Made by a program: the position numbers and the translations under genes | The notes under the pieces: model-generated | The model's database searches: none | What the model was told of the DNA's origin: nothing | What the model saw: the letters and a program-made list of their open reading frames with translations, nothing else | Source: Rhizobium sp. 18055 | Lineage (GTDB): Bacteria; Pseudomonadota; Alphaproteobacteria; Rhizobiales; Rhizobiaceae | Length of the DNA: 64,000 nt | Direction: 5' to 3' | Assembly (NCBI RefSeq): GCF_902706285.1 | Contig: NZ_CACSKD010000003.1 | Location: 248,001 to 312,000, forward strand | Shown here: positions 1-10,029 of the stretch, piece by piece | How positions within the stretch are numbered: the stretch's first letter is position 1 | Layout of the letters: each line of letters opens with the position of its first letter

Positions 1-2
1 TG

Positions 3-53
3 CACGGCCTGCTCGCCCCGCGGCGCAAGCCGCTTCTGGCCCGTTCCCGCTAA
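3..53 (+). CDS. 3' end of an unidentified CDS (truncated by window edge)
   Basis: An open frame entering from the left edge ends at a TAA at 51-53 and gives a basic tail reading HGLLAPRRKPLLARSR. It is too short to assign to a family. A small CGGC-TTCG-GCCG hairpin at 61-72 follows it but has no T-run. The only support for its being real is that the frame is open from the edge and lies on the same strand as the next operon. Confidence 0.3.
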   Translation, partial: HGLLAPRRKPLLARSR

Positions 54-166
54 GAAACACCGGCTTCGGCCGATCAACGCTTGAGGTGCCGGCCGTCTTC
101 TCCTAAACCCTATGAGCGCATCTGATTTGCTTCGGATTTGCAACGTCTTGGTGGTGGGGAGAGTGT

Positions 167-2545
167 ATGGCCGATGGCACGGCATTGACGTTTGCGGCCC
201 TGTGCATGCCGTTTCTCGGGGCTGTTCTTGCGCCGTTTCTTGTCCGCGCCTTCGGGGCCCATGCCGCCTGGCTTCTGGCGCTGGCGCCGCTTCTGGCCTT
301 TGCCCACTTCGCCAGCCTGTTGCCGATGGTCGCCGATGGTCAGGTCATCCGTGGCGGCTATGCCTGGGTGCCGAGCCTCAATCTCGACTTTGCCTGGCTG
401 CTCGACGGCCTTTCCGTCACCTTCGCATTGTTGATCACCGGCATCGGTGCGCTGGTCGTGCTTTATGCCGGCGGCTATCTCAAGGGCCATCCCGATCTCG
501 GCCGCTTCTTCTCCTTCATCTTCCTGTTCATGGGGTCGATGCTCGGTCTTGTCGTCTCCGACAATTTCCTGATGCTGTTCGTCTTCTGGGAGCTGACCTC
601 GATCACCTCCTTCCTGCTGATCGGCTTCGATCACCGCCGCGAGGCCTCGCGGCGCGCTGCCCTGCAGGCGCTTGTCGTCACCGGCGGCGGCGGTCTGCTG
701 TTGCTGGCCGGCCTGCTGTTGATCTGGAGCACGACAGGCGCCACCCAGCTTTCGGTGTTGCTGCAATCCGGCGACCTGCTGCGCGCCAATCCCTATTACC
801 TGCCGATCCTGGTCCTGGTGCTCGGCGGCGCCTTCACCAAGTCGGCGCAGTATCCGTTCCATTTCTGGCTTCCCAACGCCATGGAAGCGCCGACGCCGGT
901 TTCCGCCTACCTGCACTCCGCCACCATGGTGAAGGCAGGTGTCTACCTCCTGATGCGCCTCAACCCGGCGATGGGCGGCACGGCCGCCTGGGAAACCATC
1001 CTGCCGCTGTTCGGCGGGGTCACGCTGATCGTCGGCACGCTGCTGGCGGTGCGCCAGACCGACCTGAAGCTGAAGCTCGCCTACACCACCGTCTCCTCGC
1101 TCGGCCTCCTGGTGCTGCTGACAGGTTTCGGCTCGCCCTATGCCATCGAGGCGGCGGTGCTTTATCTGGTGGCCCATTCGCTGTTCAAGGGCGCGCTGTT
1201 CATGGTCGCCGGCATCATCGATCACGAGACCGGCACCCGCGACATCACCCGCCTGCGTGGCCTGCGCACAGCCATGCCGCTGACCTTTGCCGCAGCCCTT
1301 GCCGCCGCCATCTCGATGGGCGGCCTGCCGCCGTTCTTCGGCTTCCTCGCCAAGGAGGAGATCTACGCCGCACTCGCCCATGGCGACCTGCGCTCGATCA
1401 TCTTCACCGCCGTCGCCATCCTCGGCAACGCGCTTATGTTTGCAATCGGCTTTGCCGTGGCGCTGAAACCCTTCCTCGGCGCTCCGGTCGAAACCCCGAA
1501 GCATCCGCACGAGGCGCCGCCGCTGCTCTGGATCGGCCCGGTCGTGCTGGCGCTGCTCGGCCTTGTCGGCGCGCTGTTTTCATTGACGGCGCATCACTAT
1601 ATCTCCTCGGCGATGGCGTCGGCCGTGCGCGGATCGGCAACCGAGATCGAGATCACGCTGGCCCCGCATGTCGGCGTGCCGCTGCTGCTGTCGCTGATCA
1701 CCGCGGCGCTCGGCATCGCAGTCTATTGGCAGCTCGACCGGGCACGCACGCTGATGTCGGCTGTCCTGCGCAGGCTCGGCCCCGGGCCCGACCACGGCTT
1801 CGACCACGCCATCTCCGGCCTCGTCCGTCTCTCGGTCCGCATCACCCGCGTGCTGCAGCCCGGCCGGCTGGAGATCTACATCACCTGCACCTTCCTCTGC
1901 GTCGCCGCCATGCTGCTTGTGCCGCTCTGGCTGTTCGGCGAATGGCCATCGCTGCCGGCCTGGCCTGACGGCGTGCAGATCCACGAATGGGCGGTGTTCC
2001 TGCTGGCCGTCGTTGGCCTCGTCGCCGTGGTCATCGCCCGCGACCGGCTGACGGCGATCGTCTCGCTCGGCATCCAGGGCTTTGCGGTCGCGCTGATCTT
2101 CCTGCTGTTCGGCGCGCCGGATCTCTCCTTCACCCAGTTCATGGTGGAAACGCTCTCGGTCGTCATCCTGGCGCTGGTGATGACCCGCCTCAAGCTGTCG
2201 CCCACCGATCCGCGCCCGCTCAGCCAGATGCTGCTCGACGGCACCATCGCGCTCGCCTGCGGCACCGGCTTCGCGCTGTTGCTGATGAAGGCGACGCAGG
2301 TGCCGTTCAACACCACGTTGACGGATTTCTTCAACACCTATTCGAAGACCATCGCCCATGGCGCCAATGTCGTGAACGTCATCATCGTCGATTTCCGCGG
2401 CACCGACACCCTCGGCGAGATCGCTGTCGTCGCCATGACCGGCCTTGCCATTCTGGCGCTGATCAGGGTCCGGGCGCGCACAGAGCGCAAGCTGGCCGAC
2501 AATGATCCGAATGCGCCGGACGATCTCGGGGTGGAACGCCCATGA
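167..2545 (+). CDS. mrpA: Mrp-type Na+(K+)/H+ antiporter subunit A
   Basis: Largest subunit (792 aa) of the multisubunit Mrp/Mnh/Pha monovalent cation/H+ antiporter of the inner membrane, which exchanges Na+ or K+ for protons and serves pH and salt tolerance. The protein is almost entirely hydrophobic helices. The region around residues 130-430 matches the proton-translocating domain shared with NuoL, including a conserved [15 protein letters not shown] stretch near residue 140 and a conserved [13 protein letters not shown] stretch near residue 245. The C-terminal part is the extra MrpA extension. The length fits MrpA (about 800 aa). The ATG at 167 follows a GGGGAGAG ribosome site. It is the first gene of a seven-gene operon and overlaps mrpB by 4 bases. 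Confidence 0.93.
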   Translation: MADGTALTFAALCMPFLGAVLAPFLVRAFGAHAAWLLALAPLLAFAHFASLLPMVADGQVIRGGYAWVPSLNLDFAWLLDGLSVTFALLITGIGALVVLYAGGYLKGHPDLGRFFSFIFLFMGSMLGLVVSDNFLMLFVFWELTSITSFLLIGFDHRREASRRAALQALVVTGGGGLLLLAGLLLIWSTTGATQLSVLLQSGDLLRANPYYLPILVLVLGGAFTKSAQYPFHFWLPNAMEAPTPVSAYLHSATMVKAGVYLLMRLNPAMGGTAAWETILPLFGGVTLIVGTLLAVRQTDLKLKLAYTTVSSLGLLVLLTGFGSPYAIEAAVLYLVAHSLFKGALFMVAGIIDHETGTRDITRLRGLRTAMPLTFAAALAAAISMGGLPPFFGFLAKEEIYAALAHGDLRSIIFTAVAILGNALMFAIGFAVALKPFLGAPVETPKHPHEAPPLLWIGPVVLALLGLVGALFSLTAHHYISSAMASAVRGSATEIEITLAPHVGVPLLLSLITAALGIAVYWQLDRARTLMSAVLRRLGPGPDHGFDHAISGLVRLSVRITRVLQPGRLEIYITCTFLCVAAMLLVPLWLFGEWPSLPAWPDGVQIHEWAVFLLAVVGLVAVVIARDRLTAIVSLGIQGFAVALIFLLFGAPDLSFTQFMVETLSVVILALVMTRLKLSPTDPRPLSQMLLDGTIALACGTGFALLLMKATQVPFNTTLTDFFNTYSKTIAHGANVVNVIIVDFRGTDTLGEIAVVAMTGLAILALIRVRARTERKLADNDPNAPDDLGVERP

Positions 2546-2961
2546 ACACGCTGATCTTCCGCACCATTTCCCCTGTCATCACCGCGCTGATGCTGCTGTT
2601 TTCGGTGTTCGTGCTGCTGCGCGGCCACAACGAGCCGGGCGGCGGTTTCATCGGCGGGCTGATCGCGGCGTCCGCCTTGGCGATCTTCGGCATCGCCCGC
2701 GGCACCGCTGCCGTGCGCCACGCCATCGTCTTTCATCCGCTGTCGATCGCCGGCGCCGGGCTGCTGATGTCCTGCATCGCCGGCCTGATCTCGATCCTGT
2801 TTGCCGTGCCGTTCATGACCGGCCTCTGGATCTACCCCGAGATCGCCGGTGTCGAAGTGCCGCTCTCCAGCGTCATGCTGTTCGATATCGGCGTCTATCT
2901 CGTCGTCGTCGGCGCCATCACCTCGATCGCGCTGGCGCTCGAGGAAAGGGAGGTCGAATAA
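2542..2961 (+). CDS. mrpB: Mrp antiporter subunit B
   Basis: Small membrane subunit (139 aa) of the Mrp cation/H+ antiporter. It has four hydrophobic segments and the conserved motif [14 protein letters not shown] near residues 28-41, typical of the MnhB family. Its ATG overlaps the mrpA stop (ATGA) and its TAA shares one base with the mrpC start, so translation is probably coupled. The length matches the family. Confidence 0.93.
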   Translation: MNTLIFRTISPVITALMLLFSVFVLLRGHNEPGGGFIGGLIAASALAIFGIARGTAAVRHAIVFHPLSIAGAGLLMSCIAGLISILFAVPFMTGLWIYPEIAGVEVPLSSVMLFDIGVYLVVVGAITSIALALEEREVE

Positions 2962-3338
2962 TGGAGCCGTTGTTCGCCATTCTGGTCGGCCTGTTCTTCA
3001 CCACGGCCATCTACCTGATGCTGTCGAAATTCTCGATCCGCATCATGCTCGGCGTCGCCATCCTCGGCAATGCCGTCAACCTGTTGCTGTTCACCGCCGG
3101 CCGCCTGACCCGCGAGGTGCCGCCGATCATCCCGGCCAATCTCGACACGCTGCCCGCAGGCACCGCCAATCCGCTGCCGCAGGCGCTGATCCTGACGGCG
3201 ATCGTCATCTCCTTCTCCTTCCTCGCCTTCCTGCTGGTGTTGACCTATCGCGCCTATCAGGACATCGGCACCGACAACACCGACGAGATGCGCGTCGCCG
3301 AACCCGACGAACCGCCGTCGCCGCCGTTGGGATATTAG
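2961..3338 (+). CDS. mrpC: Mrp antiporter subunit C
   Basis: A 125-aa NuoK-like membrane subunit of the Mrp antiporter. Three helices are visible: about residues 1-20, a second around RIMLGVAILGNAVNLLLF, and a third around ALILTAIVISFSFLAFLLV. The start at 2961 shares a base with the mrpB stop. A frame extension upstream was not used because it lies entirely inside mrpB. The acidic, proline-rich cytosolic tail EPDEPPSPPLGY is ordinary for rhizobial copies. Confidence 0.92.
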   Translation: MEPLFAILVGLFFTTAIYLMLSKFSIRIMLGVAILGNAVNLLLFTAGRLTREVPPIIPANLDTLPAGTANPLPQALILTAIVISFSFLAFLLVLTYRAYQDIGTDNTDEMRVAEPDEPPSPPLGY

Positions 3339-3340
3339 AC

Positions 3341-4900
3341 ATGGCCGCTCCGACCGAAAAAATCGCCGACCTGTCCGCGGCCCTCGTCACCGCGCCGGTG
3401 CCGATCGCCCACTGGCTGGTCATCGCCCCGGTGGTGCTCTGCATCACCCTTGGCGCCGTTCTGCTGATGGCCCGCAGTTCCGTGCGGCTGCAGGCCTGGA
3501 TCGCCATTCCGGGTCTGGCTTTGCTGGTGCTCATCGATGCCGCGCTGCTGCTGAAGGTCATGGCCGAGGGGCCGCTCACCATGGTCATGGGCCGCTGGCT
3601 GCCGCCGTTCGGCATTGCCTTTACCGTCGATATCCTCAGCGCCGCCATGGCGTTGACCGCCGCGGTCGTCGCCCTTGCCGGCGGCATCTATGCCCTTGCC
3701 GATATCGGCGATGGCGGTCGCCGCTACGGCTTCTTCCCGTTTTTGCTGATGCTGATGGCCGGCGTCACCGGCGCCTTCCTGACCGGCGATGTCTTCAACC
3801 TCTATGTCTGGTTCGAAGTGCTGCTGATCTCCTCCTTCGGCCTGCTGATCCTCGGCTCCGAGCGAGAGCAGATCGACGGCGCGATGAAATACGCCGTGCT
3901 GAACCTGATCGGCACCACCCTGTTCCTGATCGCCGTCGGCCTGCTCTATGCCATCTTCGGCACGCTCAACATGGCCGATATCGCAACCAAGGCCGGCGCG
4001 CTCGGCGACAGCGCGCCGCTGATGACGCTGGCAGCGCTGTTCCTGCTGGCCTTTGCGATGAAGGCTGCAGCATTCCCGGTCAATTTCTGGCTGCCGGCCA
4101 GTTATCACACGCCGCGCATCGTCGTCTCGGCGCTGTTTGCCGGCCTGCTCACCAAGGTCGGCGTCTACGCGCTGATCCGCGTCCTCGTCATGCTGCTGCC
4201 GCTGGAGCGCGAAGCGCTCAGCCTGCTGATCGCAACCGCCGGCGCGCTCACCGTCGTGCTTGGCGCGTTGGGCGCGCTGGCGCAGGATGATATCCGCAAG
4301 CTGCTCGGCTACACCGTCATCTCAGGGATCGGCAACATGCTGATCGGCGTGGCGCTCGGCACCACGGGGGCGCTGTCGGGCACGGTGTTCTACGCCATCC
4401 ATTCGATGCTGCTGATGACCGCGCTCTATCTGACGGCGGGGCAGGTGGCCTTCCTCGGCGGCAGCTTCTCGCTGACCCGGCTTGGCGGCCTCTACCGTCG
4501 CAACGGCCTGTTTGCGGCGATCTCGCTCATGCTGTTCTTCGCCGCCTGCGGCCTGCCGCCGTTCTCCGGCTTCTGGCCGAAGCTCATTCTGGTCAAGGCA
4601 TCGCTCGATGTCGGCGCCTGGTGGCTGGCAGCGGCTGTTCTCATCGGCGGCTTCATCACCACCATCTGCTTCGGCCGCGTCTTTTTGCTCGCCTACTGGC
4701 GCCCGGCCACCGAAAGCGCCGAGACCTTTGTTGCCACCAGCTGGCGGGCGATGCTGCCGCTGTCGATCCTGTCAGCCCTGGTGCTCGGCTTCGGTATCCT
4801 GCCGGAGCGGCTGCTGGCCCTGACACAGGCCGTCGCCGTCCAGCTGACGGACCCCAATCCCTATATCCTGTCGGTCTTCCCGGGAGGCGTCGCACCATGA
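3341..4900 (+). CDS. mrpD: Mrp antiporter subunit D
   Basis: A 519-aa NuoM/NuoN-like membrane subunit and a core proton-translocating component of the Mrp complex. About 14 helices are predicted by eye. Conserved pieces include [19 protein letters not shown] near residue 150 and [18 protein letters not shown] near residue 245, which carries the conserved lysine/histidine region of complex I-like antiporters. The ATG at 3341 lies 2 bases after the mrpC stop, and the TGA overlaps the mrpE ATG. It is assembled with MrpA and the small subunits. Confidence 0.93.
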   Translation: MAAPTEKIADLSAALVTAPVPIAHWLVIAPVVLCITLGAVLLMARSSVRLQAWIAIPGLALLVLIDAALLLKVMAEGPLTMVMGRWLPPFGIAFTVDILSAAMALTAAVVALAGGIYALADIGDGGRRYGFFPFLLMLMAGVTGAFLTGDVFNLYVWFEVLLISSFGLLILGSEREQIDGAMKYAVLNLIGTTLFLIAVGLLYAIFGTLNMADIATKAGALGDSAPLMTLAALFLLAFAMKAAAFPVNFWLPASYHTPRIVVSALFAGLLTKVGVYALIRVLVMLLPLEREALSLLIATAGALTVVLGALGALAQDDIRKLLGYTVISGIGNMLIGVALGTTGALSGTVFYAIHSMLLMTALYLTAGQVAFLGGSFSLTRLGGLYRRNGLFAAISLMLFFAACGLPPFSGFWPKLILVKASLDVGAWWLAAAVLIGGFITTICFGRVFLLAYWRPATESAETFVATSWRAMLPLSILSALVLGFGILPERLLALTQAVAVQLTDPNPYILSVFPGGVAP

Positions 4901-5370
4901 AGGGCCTGCTTCTCAATCTGCTGCTCGCCATCGCCTGGGCCGCCGTCAGCGGCAGCGTCTCGGCCCACAATCTCGTGCTCGGCTTCGCACTCGGGGCGCT
5001 GGCCCTGTTCGTCGTCCGCGAGCCCTATGGCAGCAGGGTCTATCTCGGCCGGTTGTTCGCCATCCTGTCGCTGGCGCTGCTGTTCCTGAAGGAACTCGCC
5101 ATGTCGGCGGCCAAGGTGGCGATCACCGTTCTCAGCCCCGACATGAAGCTGAAGCCCGGCATCTTCGCCTTTCCGCTGACCGTCGATCGCGATTTCGAGA
5201 TCACCCTGCTCGCCAACCTGATCACCCTGACGCCGGGAACCCTGTCGGTCGACGTCTCCGACGACCGCAGGACGCTCTACGTCCACGCGCTCGATTGCGG
5301 CGATCCGGATGCGGCACGGCGCGACATCGCCAATGGCTTCGAACGCAAGATCCTGGAGGCCTTCCGATGA
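4897..5370 (+). CDS. mrpE: Mrp antiporter subunit E
   Basis: A 157-aa MnhE-family subunit with two or three N-terminal helices and a cytosolic C-terminal domain containing the family motif [17 protein letters not shown] near residue 107. The start at 4897 overlaps the mrpD stop in ATGA, and its own stop overlaps the mrpF start the same way. It belongs to the operon and has no known independent activity. Confidence 0.92.
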   Translation: MKGLLLNLLLAIAWAAVSGSVSAHNLVLGFALGALALFVVREPYGSRVYLGRLFAILSLALLFLKELAMSAAKVAITVLSPDMKLKPGIFAFPLTVDRDFEITLLANLITLTPGTLSVDVSDDRRTLYVHALDCGDPDAARRDIANGFERKILEAFR

Positions 5371-5780
5371 TCTCGCCGGACGCCATCGTCTCCACCGCCG
5401 CCTCCGCCGCGCTGGTCATTCTCGCCGTAACATTCCTGCTGGCCGGTTGGCGGGTGATCGCAGGCCCGACGCTGCCCGATCGCATCCTGGCGCTCGACAC
5501 GCTGTCGGGTACCGCCATCGGCTTCATCGCCGTCATCGCGGTCAAAACAGGCTTTGCGCTCTATATCGATATCGCCATCTCGCTCGGTCTGGTCGGGTTC
5601 CTCGCCACCGTCGCCTTCGCCCGCTTCGTCATGTCGCGCGGTATCGCGCCGCGGCCCGCCGGAGCCACGTTGCCGCAGGCAGGGAAAAGAAACCTATCCG
5701 CCACGAAAAAGCCCGATGCTGCAGCCAAGGGGAGCGCGGAGGCCAATACTGGACGCAAAGCGAGGAAGGGCAAGAAATGA
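5367..5780 (+). CDS. mrpF: Mrp antiporter subunit F
   Basis: A small membrane subunit of 137 aa with three helices and the MnhF signature [15 protein letters not shown] near residue 33. The family is usually about 90 aa. Here a basic, alanine- and lysine-rich tail from about residue 95 (ending GRKARKGKK) makes it longer. The tail runs directly into the ATGA overlap with mrpG and may be a lineage-specific cytosolic extension. Confidence 0.9.
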   Translation: MISPDAIVSTAASAALVILAVTFLLAGWRVIAGPTLPDRILALDTLSGTAIGFIAVIAVKTGFALYIDIAISLGLVGFLATVAFARFVMSRGIAPRPAGATLPQAGKRNLSATKKPDAAAKGSAEANTGRKARKGKK

Positions 5781-6109
5781 TAGACTATATCGTCGCCATC
5801 ATCGTTGCGGCTCTCTTGCTGCTGGGCTCGCTGTTTGCCTTTGTGGCAGCGCTCGGCATCCTCAGGTTGCCGGATCTCTATACGCGCATGCATGCCGCGT
5901 CCAAGGCCGGAACGGTCGGCTCCGGTTTGCTTTTGTTTGCGGCGGGAATCGAATCAGGCGAGGTTGCTGTGTTTGCGCGAGCGCTTGCCGGTTTTGTTTT
6001 TTTTATACTGACGGCACCTGTCGCCGCCCACTTGCTTGCCAGAGCGGCACACTCCACAGGTTATCGCCTCGGGCCGGCATCGACGCGCGACGATCTTCTT
6101 GAAAGGTAA
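5777..6109 (+). CDS. mrpG: Mrp antiporter subunit G
   Basis: Last subunit of the Mrp antiporter (110 aa): three hydrophobic segments and the MnhG/PhaG motif [20 protein letters not shown] near residue 27. It starts inside the mrpF stop (ATGA). No convincing terminator follows; the next 440 bases are AT-rich and lead into mucR. Confidence 0.92.
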   Translation: MIDYIVAIIVAALLLLGSLFAFVAALGILRLPDLYTRMHAASKAGTVGSGLLLFAAGIESGEVAVFARALAGFVFFILTAPVAAHLLARAAHSTGYRLGPASTRDDLLER

Positions 6110-6551
6110 GAGTGCTTCCATTTCAGTATTTTAAGCAGTTTTTTGCAGTTTTAAGCAGCTTCGCTGATGATTAATGTTTCCCTCCGGCCCTACTAATTCT
6201 TTGGATATGCGCGGTTTTTGCCGGATATATATGAAATATTAATTGGCGTTTTCGCAAAACGGTGATAATTGATGGTCAAGTAGAGTTCTGATATTGAGTT
6301 AGAATCACATTGCTTAATTCCTCGGTCGCTTTGACTTTCATTGTTTAATTGAGGACAAAACGTGCATGTGGACGTACTAATTTGAGATCAGGCAGTATAA
6401 GAACGGGTTTCGGCCTCAGGAATCTAGGGGTGGATTTCAGTTTTTCGAGACATGTAGCCGCAGACTGAGTTTTTTGCTGTTCGCTCTACGATAGCGGTCG
6501 CGGACCAAGGGGTCCGAGACCTTTTGAGCATGCAAACAGGAGAAACGAAAT
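6110..6551 (+). promoter_or_regulatory. AT-rich mucR upstream region and leader
   Basis: A 442-base stretch without a gene and far richer in A and T than its neighbours. Two direct copies of TTTTAAGCAG lie at 6129-6138 and 6149-6158, one 20-base period apart. A GC hairpin CGGACC-AAGG-GGTCCG sits at 6501-6516 in the probable leader. AT-rich upstream DNA with T-rich tracts is where MucR/Ros proteins are known to bind and repress their own genes, so autoregulation is likely; the binding sites themselves are not proven here. Confidence 0.5.
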
Positions 6552-6983
6552 ATGACGGATACTGCAGCCGGTAGCGGTCCGGAATTGCTGGTGGAGCTTA
6601 CCGCAGATATTGTCGCAGCCTATGTCAGCAACCATGTCGTTCCGGTTGGCGATCTCGCCAATTTGATTTCAGACGTGCACTCCGCCCTTAGCAACACGTC
6701 CACGCCGCAGCCAGCAATGGCTGTCGTTGAAAAGCAGAAGCCAGCTGTGTCTGTGCGCAAGTCCGTCCAGGACGAGCAGATCACTTGCCTTGAATGTGGT
6801 GGCAATTTCAAATCACTCAAGCGCCACCTGATGACGCACCACAGCCTTTCGCCGGAAGAATACCGCGAAAAATGGGATCTGCCGGTTGACTACCCGATGG
6901 TCGCCCCTGCCTATGCCGAGGCGCGTTCGCGCCTTGCCAAGGAAATGGGCCTCGGTCAGCGCCGCAAGCGCAGTCGTGCCTGA
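6552..6983 (+). CDS. mucR: MucR/Ros-family zinc-finger transcriptional regulator
   Basis: A 143-aa DNA-binding regulator. The prokaryotic Cys2His2 finger is visible with Cys79, Cys82, His92 and His96/His97, followed by the conserved [23 protein letters not shown] region and a basic tail, as in MucR and Ros. The N-terminal third ([18 protein letters not shown]) is the oligomerization region of the family. In rhizobia, MucR/Ros controls exopolysaccharide, motility and cell-cycle genes as an H-NS-like repressor. The start is preceded by AGGAG. A strong terminator follows. Confidence 0.95.
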   Translation: MTDTAAGSGPELLVELTADIVAAYVSNHVVPVGDLANLISDVHSALSNTSTPQPAMAVVEKQKPAVSVRKSVQDEQITCLECGGNFKSLKRHLMTHHSLSPEEYREKWDLPVDYPMVAPAYAEARSRLAKEMGLGQRRKRSRA

Positions 6984-7011
6984 TAGTTTTTTGGATTTCA
7001 CGATCACGATC

Positions 7012-7036
7012 AGCCGGGCGAAAGCCCGGCTTTTTT
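7012..7036 (+). terminator. Rho-independent terminator after mucR
   Basis: The 8-bp stem AGCCGGGC / GCCCGGCT (7012-7019 and 7024-7031) closes a GAAA tetraloop and runs into TTTTTT. This is a textbook intrinsic terminator 29 bases after the mucR stop. Confidence 0.93.
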
Positions 7037-7197
7037 GATGCCTGATGGTGATCGAAGGAGGAAAATAATCCCAATTATTTTCACCGCCGGTTAAAATTCG
7101 TGAGTGAAATCAGCCGAAATTCGATCTGGGGCGCTTTCACTTATCCCCGTTCCTGTGTAGCGTTTATGAATTAATTCCTATTCATAGGAGTATTCAT

Positions 7198-7632
7198 ATG
7201 CCGATCGGACATTTTTACCCGCCCAGCGCTGCAAATCCGCCCCTGCCTTCGCTCCATCAGGAGCAAGCGCCGGTCTCCGACGCCGATCGCCCGCCATCGG
7301 CAATTCCGGCCGTCCGCTCCGTCTGCCGGATCTGCACCGAGGTGACGACGGAGATGGTGATGATCGCCGGCCATCGCGTCCAGATGCGCCGCGACCGCAG
7401 GCGAACCCTTTGCCATGTTCGCCAGATCGCCATGTATGTCTGCCACGTCGCGCTGCAGATTCCGATCCTGGAGATCGGCGTCGCCTTCGGCCGCGACCGC
7501 ACCACGGTCAGCCATGCCTGCCATGTGGTCGAGGACCGCCGTGATGACCCTGCCTACGACGAGTTCGTCGCCGCCGTCGAGCGCACCGTCAACTCCATCT
7601 TCCGCTCCAATGGAGGCGCTGGCCATGAGTAA
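7198..7632 (+). CDS. DnaA domain IV-like DNA-binding protein without ATPase
   Basis: A 144-aa protein whose residues about 45-130 match the C-terminal DNA-binding domain of the replication initiator DnaA: RQIAMYVCH helix, then FGRDRTTVSHACHVVEDRR, close to the DnaA signature GRDHTTVxHA. The AAA+ ATPase domain is absent. It may recognise DnaA-box-like DNA and act as a transcription factor or as a competitor of DnaA; that is inference. The start has AGGAG just upstream (TAGGAGTATTCATATG). The stop overlaps the next gene by 8 bases, so the two are probably one operon. Confidence 0.75.
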   Translation: MPIGHFYPPSAANPPLPSLHQEQAPVSDADRPPSAIPAVRSVCRICTEVTTEMVMIAGHRVQMRRDRRRTLCHVRQIAMYVCHVALQIPILEIGVAFGRDRTTVSHACHVVEDRRDDPAYDEFVAAVERTVNSIFRSNGGAGHE

Positions 7633-8428
7633 GGCATCCCGATCGAAGCCGATGGTCCGGCTGCTGACGTTCTTGATGCGCGGCGATGGCAGGCAGGCAG
7701 CAGGCGCGGACGGCATTGTCTGCCTGCATCTTGCAGACGGCGCAACCTGCAATCTTCCTGCAGCCTTGATCACCGAGGCTCTGGCAACCGGACTGATCGA
7801 TGGCGACGCCGGCCTGCTCCGTCTTTGCCCCGAGGCGCGGTCCTATCTGCGCCGCGCCGCAGCCGAGAAGGACGAGGAATTCCTCGAGCAGCATGCCACG
7901 ATCGAACAGGCTGTCAGGGATATAGAGGGCACGCCGCAGCGTCTGCGGGTCAACAGGGACGAATCGCCGCTGGCAAGCCTGGCACGCCTGAAGGACAGGG
8001 ACGGTCATCCCTTCATGCCGGAGGCGGCCATCATCTCGGGCGAGAGACTGCATGCGGATTTCACCCGCGGCCAGTTGCAGCCACGCGTCACCGCCTCATG
8101 GGAGCCGCGGCTGGCAAGCCGCGCCAACGGGTCGCGCGGCGGCATGGCGGATCTCGCCGACAGCGCCATGGCGGCGCGCCTCGCCGTCAACCGCGCCCTG
8201 GAGGCGCTCGGGCCCGAACTCTCCGGCGTCGCGCTCGATGTCTGCTGTTTCATGAAGGGTCTGGAAGTGGTCGAGCGCGAACGCCAGTGGCCGGTACGCT
8301 CGGCAAAGCTGATGCTGCGCACAGCACTTCTGGCGCTGTCGCGCCATTACCATCCACAGACCCCATCCCGCCGCCCGCGCATCGAGCACTGGGGCACCCA
8401 GGATTACCGGCCGGAGCTCTATTCCTGA
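7625..8428 (+). CDS. DUF6456-type conserved protein, partner of the DnaA-like gene
   Basis: A 267-aa soluble protein. The C-terminal part has the pattern of the DUF6456 family of alphaproteobacteria: SPLASLARLKDRDGHPFM near residue 117, AGERLHADF-like ISGERLHADFTRGQLQPRVTASWEP, then a helical end with a conserved CCFMKGLEVVERERQWP and LALSRHYHP. The function is unknown. The ATG at 7625 overlaps the upstream stop (ATGAGTAA), implying coupled translation with the DnaA-like protein and perhaps a shared DNA-related role. Confidence 0.7.
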   Translation: MSKASRSKPMVRLLTFLMRGDGRQAAGADGIVCLHLADGATCNLPAALITEALATGLIDGDAGLLRLCPEARSYLRRAAAEKDEEFLEQHATIEQAVRDIEGTPQRLRVNRDESPLASLARLKDRDGHPFMPEAAIISGERLHADFTRGQLQPRVTASWEPRLASRANGSRGGMADLADSAMAARLAVNRALEALGPELSGVALDVCCFMKGLEVVERERQWPVRSAKLMLRTALLALSRHYHPQTPSRRPRIEHWGTQDYRPELYS

Positions 8429-8527
8429 AATAGTCAGCGCCCGGACCGGCAGGCTGGTTGTCACGCGCCGTGGATATGCTGCTCACGACGAATCGACCCT
8501 CGAGGCAAACAGATGGGAGCGAGGACC

Positions 8528-9382
8528 ATGACCACCTCCACGAGCCGGCATAATGATGTGATCGTAGACTTTCAAAGCAAACGCGGAGAGAGCTCCGCGG
8601 CGTTCTTTCTGCCATTCTTGTCTCCCGGCATGCGGTTGCTCGATGCTGGGTGTGGTCCCGGAACGATCACCGCTGCTTTTTGCGGCGCCGTGGGTCAGGT
8701 GGTCGGCATTGACATCGAGCCGAAGGCGATCACGGCGGCGCGGCAACTGACGGGCGACGGCGCATCTGCAAATTTAAGGTTTGAAGTAGCCGACATGATG
8801 TCTCTGCCGTTCGGACCGCAGGAGTTCGACGCTGTGTTCTTTCATGCGGTTCTCTACCATCAACCGCCTGAGGCGATAGAACGTGCGCTCGCCGAGGCGC
8901 GGCGTGTGCTGAAGCCGGATGGTTTGATTGCCACGCGCGATGCCGATGTTGGGGGCAACATCCTGTACCCGGATACCGCTGGACTACATCTGGCGCTCGA
9001 CCTCTGGCAGAGATGGTACGAACATTCAAATGCCGAAGCGCTGCAGTTTGGCCGCCGTCAAGGCGTCGTCCTGCGGGCCAATGGCTTCGATCCTATCTGG
9101 AGCGGTGCGAGCTACGTCAACCATAGCGCCGATGCAGCAGCGCGCCGTGACACCACGCGCGATGCAATTGCAAGTTTGCGGGGATTGAGCAGCGGTCTCG
9201 TGGCCAAGGCACTTGCGGAGGCAGCAGAGGTCGAAACCGCAATCGACGCATGGAGGCAATGGGGAGAAGTTCCCGATTCCGTCTATCTGCGTTGCCGTTG
9301 CGAATGCGTTGCACGCAAACTCGCGGCTGATAGCGATGTTACGCCGCGACCCGCACGCGCGCTTCCTCGCGGATGCGGTTGA
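8528..9382 (+). CDS. Class I SAM-dependent methyltransferase
   Basis: A 284-aa cytosolic methyltransferase of the Rossmann type. Motif I is LLDAGCGPGT (about residue 38) for S-adenosylmethionine binding, motif II is VVGIDIEPKA, and the region DAVFFHAVLYHQPPEAIERALAEARRVLKPDG matches motifs IV-V. The substrate cannot be told. The ATG at 8528 was preferred to one 15 bases upstream because GGGAGCGAGG sits before it. The last 44 bases overlap the 3' end of sufE on the other strand. Codon use is less GC-biased than in the neighbours, which suggests later acquisition. Confidence 0.8.
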   Translation: MTTSTSRHNDVIVDFQSKRGESSAAFFLPFLSPGMRLLDAGCGPGTITAAFCGAVGQVVGIDIEPKAITAARQLTGDGASANLRFEVADMMSLPFGPQEFDAVFFHAVLYHQPPEAIERALAEARRVLKPDGLIATRDADVGGNILYPDTAGLHLALDLWQRWYEHSNAEALQFGRRQGVVLRANGFDPIWSGASYVNHSADAAARRDTTRDAIASLRGLSSGLVAKALAEAAEVETAIDAWRQWGEVPDSVYLRCRCECVARKLAADSDVTPRPARALPRGCG

Positions 9383-9761
9383 CCATCGAGCGCAGGCCGT
9401 TGGAGCGTTGTGCCGAAAGGTTTTCCACCAGGCCGATCTTGCCGAACACCTCCAGCGCGTCGAGCGCGGTGATCGCGGCGGCGGTCTTGCCGGAATAGGC
9501 GGCAAGCACGATGGCCACCAGCCCGCGCACGATATGCGCGTCGGAATCGCCTTCGAAGGTCATGACAGGATTGTCGGCATTGCCATCGGTATGCGTCACC
9601 AGCCACACCTGGCTGGCGCAGCCCATCACCTTGTTGGCCGCGGTCTTCTTTTCCTCGGCCAGATCAGGCAGCGCCTTTCCAAGCTCGATCACATAGCGAT
9701 AGCGATCTTCCCAATCGTCGAGGAAGGTGAAATCGTCGATGATCTGATCGAGGGACGTCAT
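9339..9761 (-). CDS. sufE: SufE-family sulfur acceptor for Fe-S cluster assembly
   Basis: A 140-aa SufE protein, which takes persulfide sulfur from the cysteine desulfurase SufS and passes it on for Fe-S cluster assembly in the cytosol. The acceptor residue is Cys48 in KVMGCASQVWL, placed as in known SufE proteins, and the C-terminal GLRSMVNRI motif is present. It is transcribed alone. Its end overlaps the end of the methyltransferase by 44 bases. Confidence 0.93.
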   Translation of the reverse strand: MTSLDQIIDDFTFLDDWEDRYRYVIELGKALPDLAEEKKTAANKVMGCASQVWLVTHTDGNADNPVMTFEGDSDAHIVRGLVAIVLAAYSGKTAAAITALDALEVFGKIGLVENLSAQRSNGLRSMVNRIREEARVRVAA

Positions 9762-9821
9762 GGAAATGGCCTTTCGTTGTCATCCGATCATATAGGTGAA
9801 CTGCCCGAAGATTTGAACCGT

Positions 9822-9861
9822 TAAAAAAGAAACGCCGCGAAGGATGGGCATCCTCGCGGCG
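9822..9861 (-). terminator. Intrinsic terminator for the DUF5330 gene
   Basis: Read on the minus strand, a stem of about 12 bp (arms 9833-9845 and 9850-9861, with one bulged base, around a GGGC loop) is followed by a T-rich run formed by the A-run at 9823-9828. It lies between the DUF5330 gene and sufE and would end leftward transcription. Confidence 0.8.
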
Positions 9862-10029
9862 CAGCAAATGCTGAAGAATAAACAGGGCAGGCACGTCAGG
9901 CACAGGGCGCAGCCAGGAGGCCGTCAGCCGGTGCAAGCTTGGGGCGGGGGTGTCCCCGCGAATTCGCTGGAGCAGTTCCGGAAAAAGTGTGAAGCGGTTT
10001 GCCGTCCGGGACTGCGTGAAAGAACAGAG

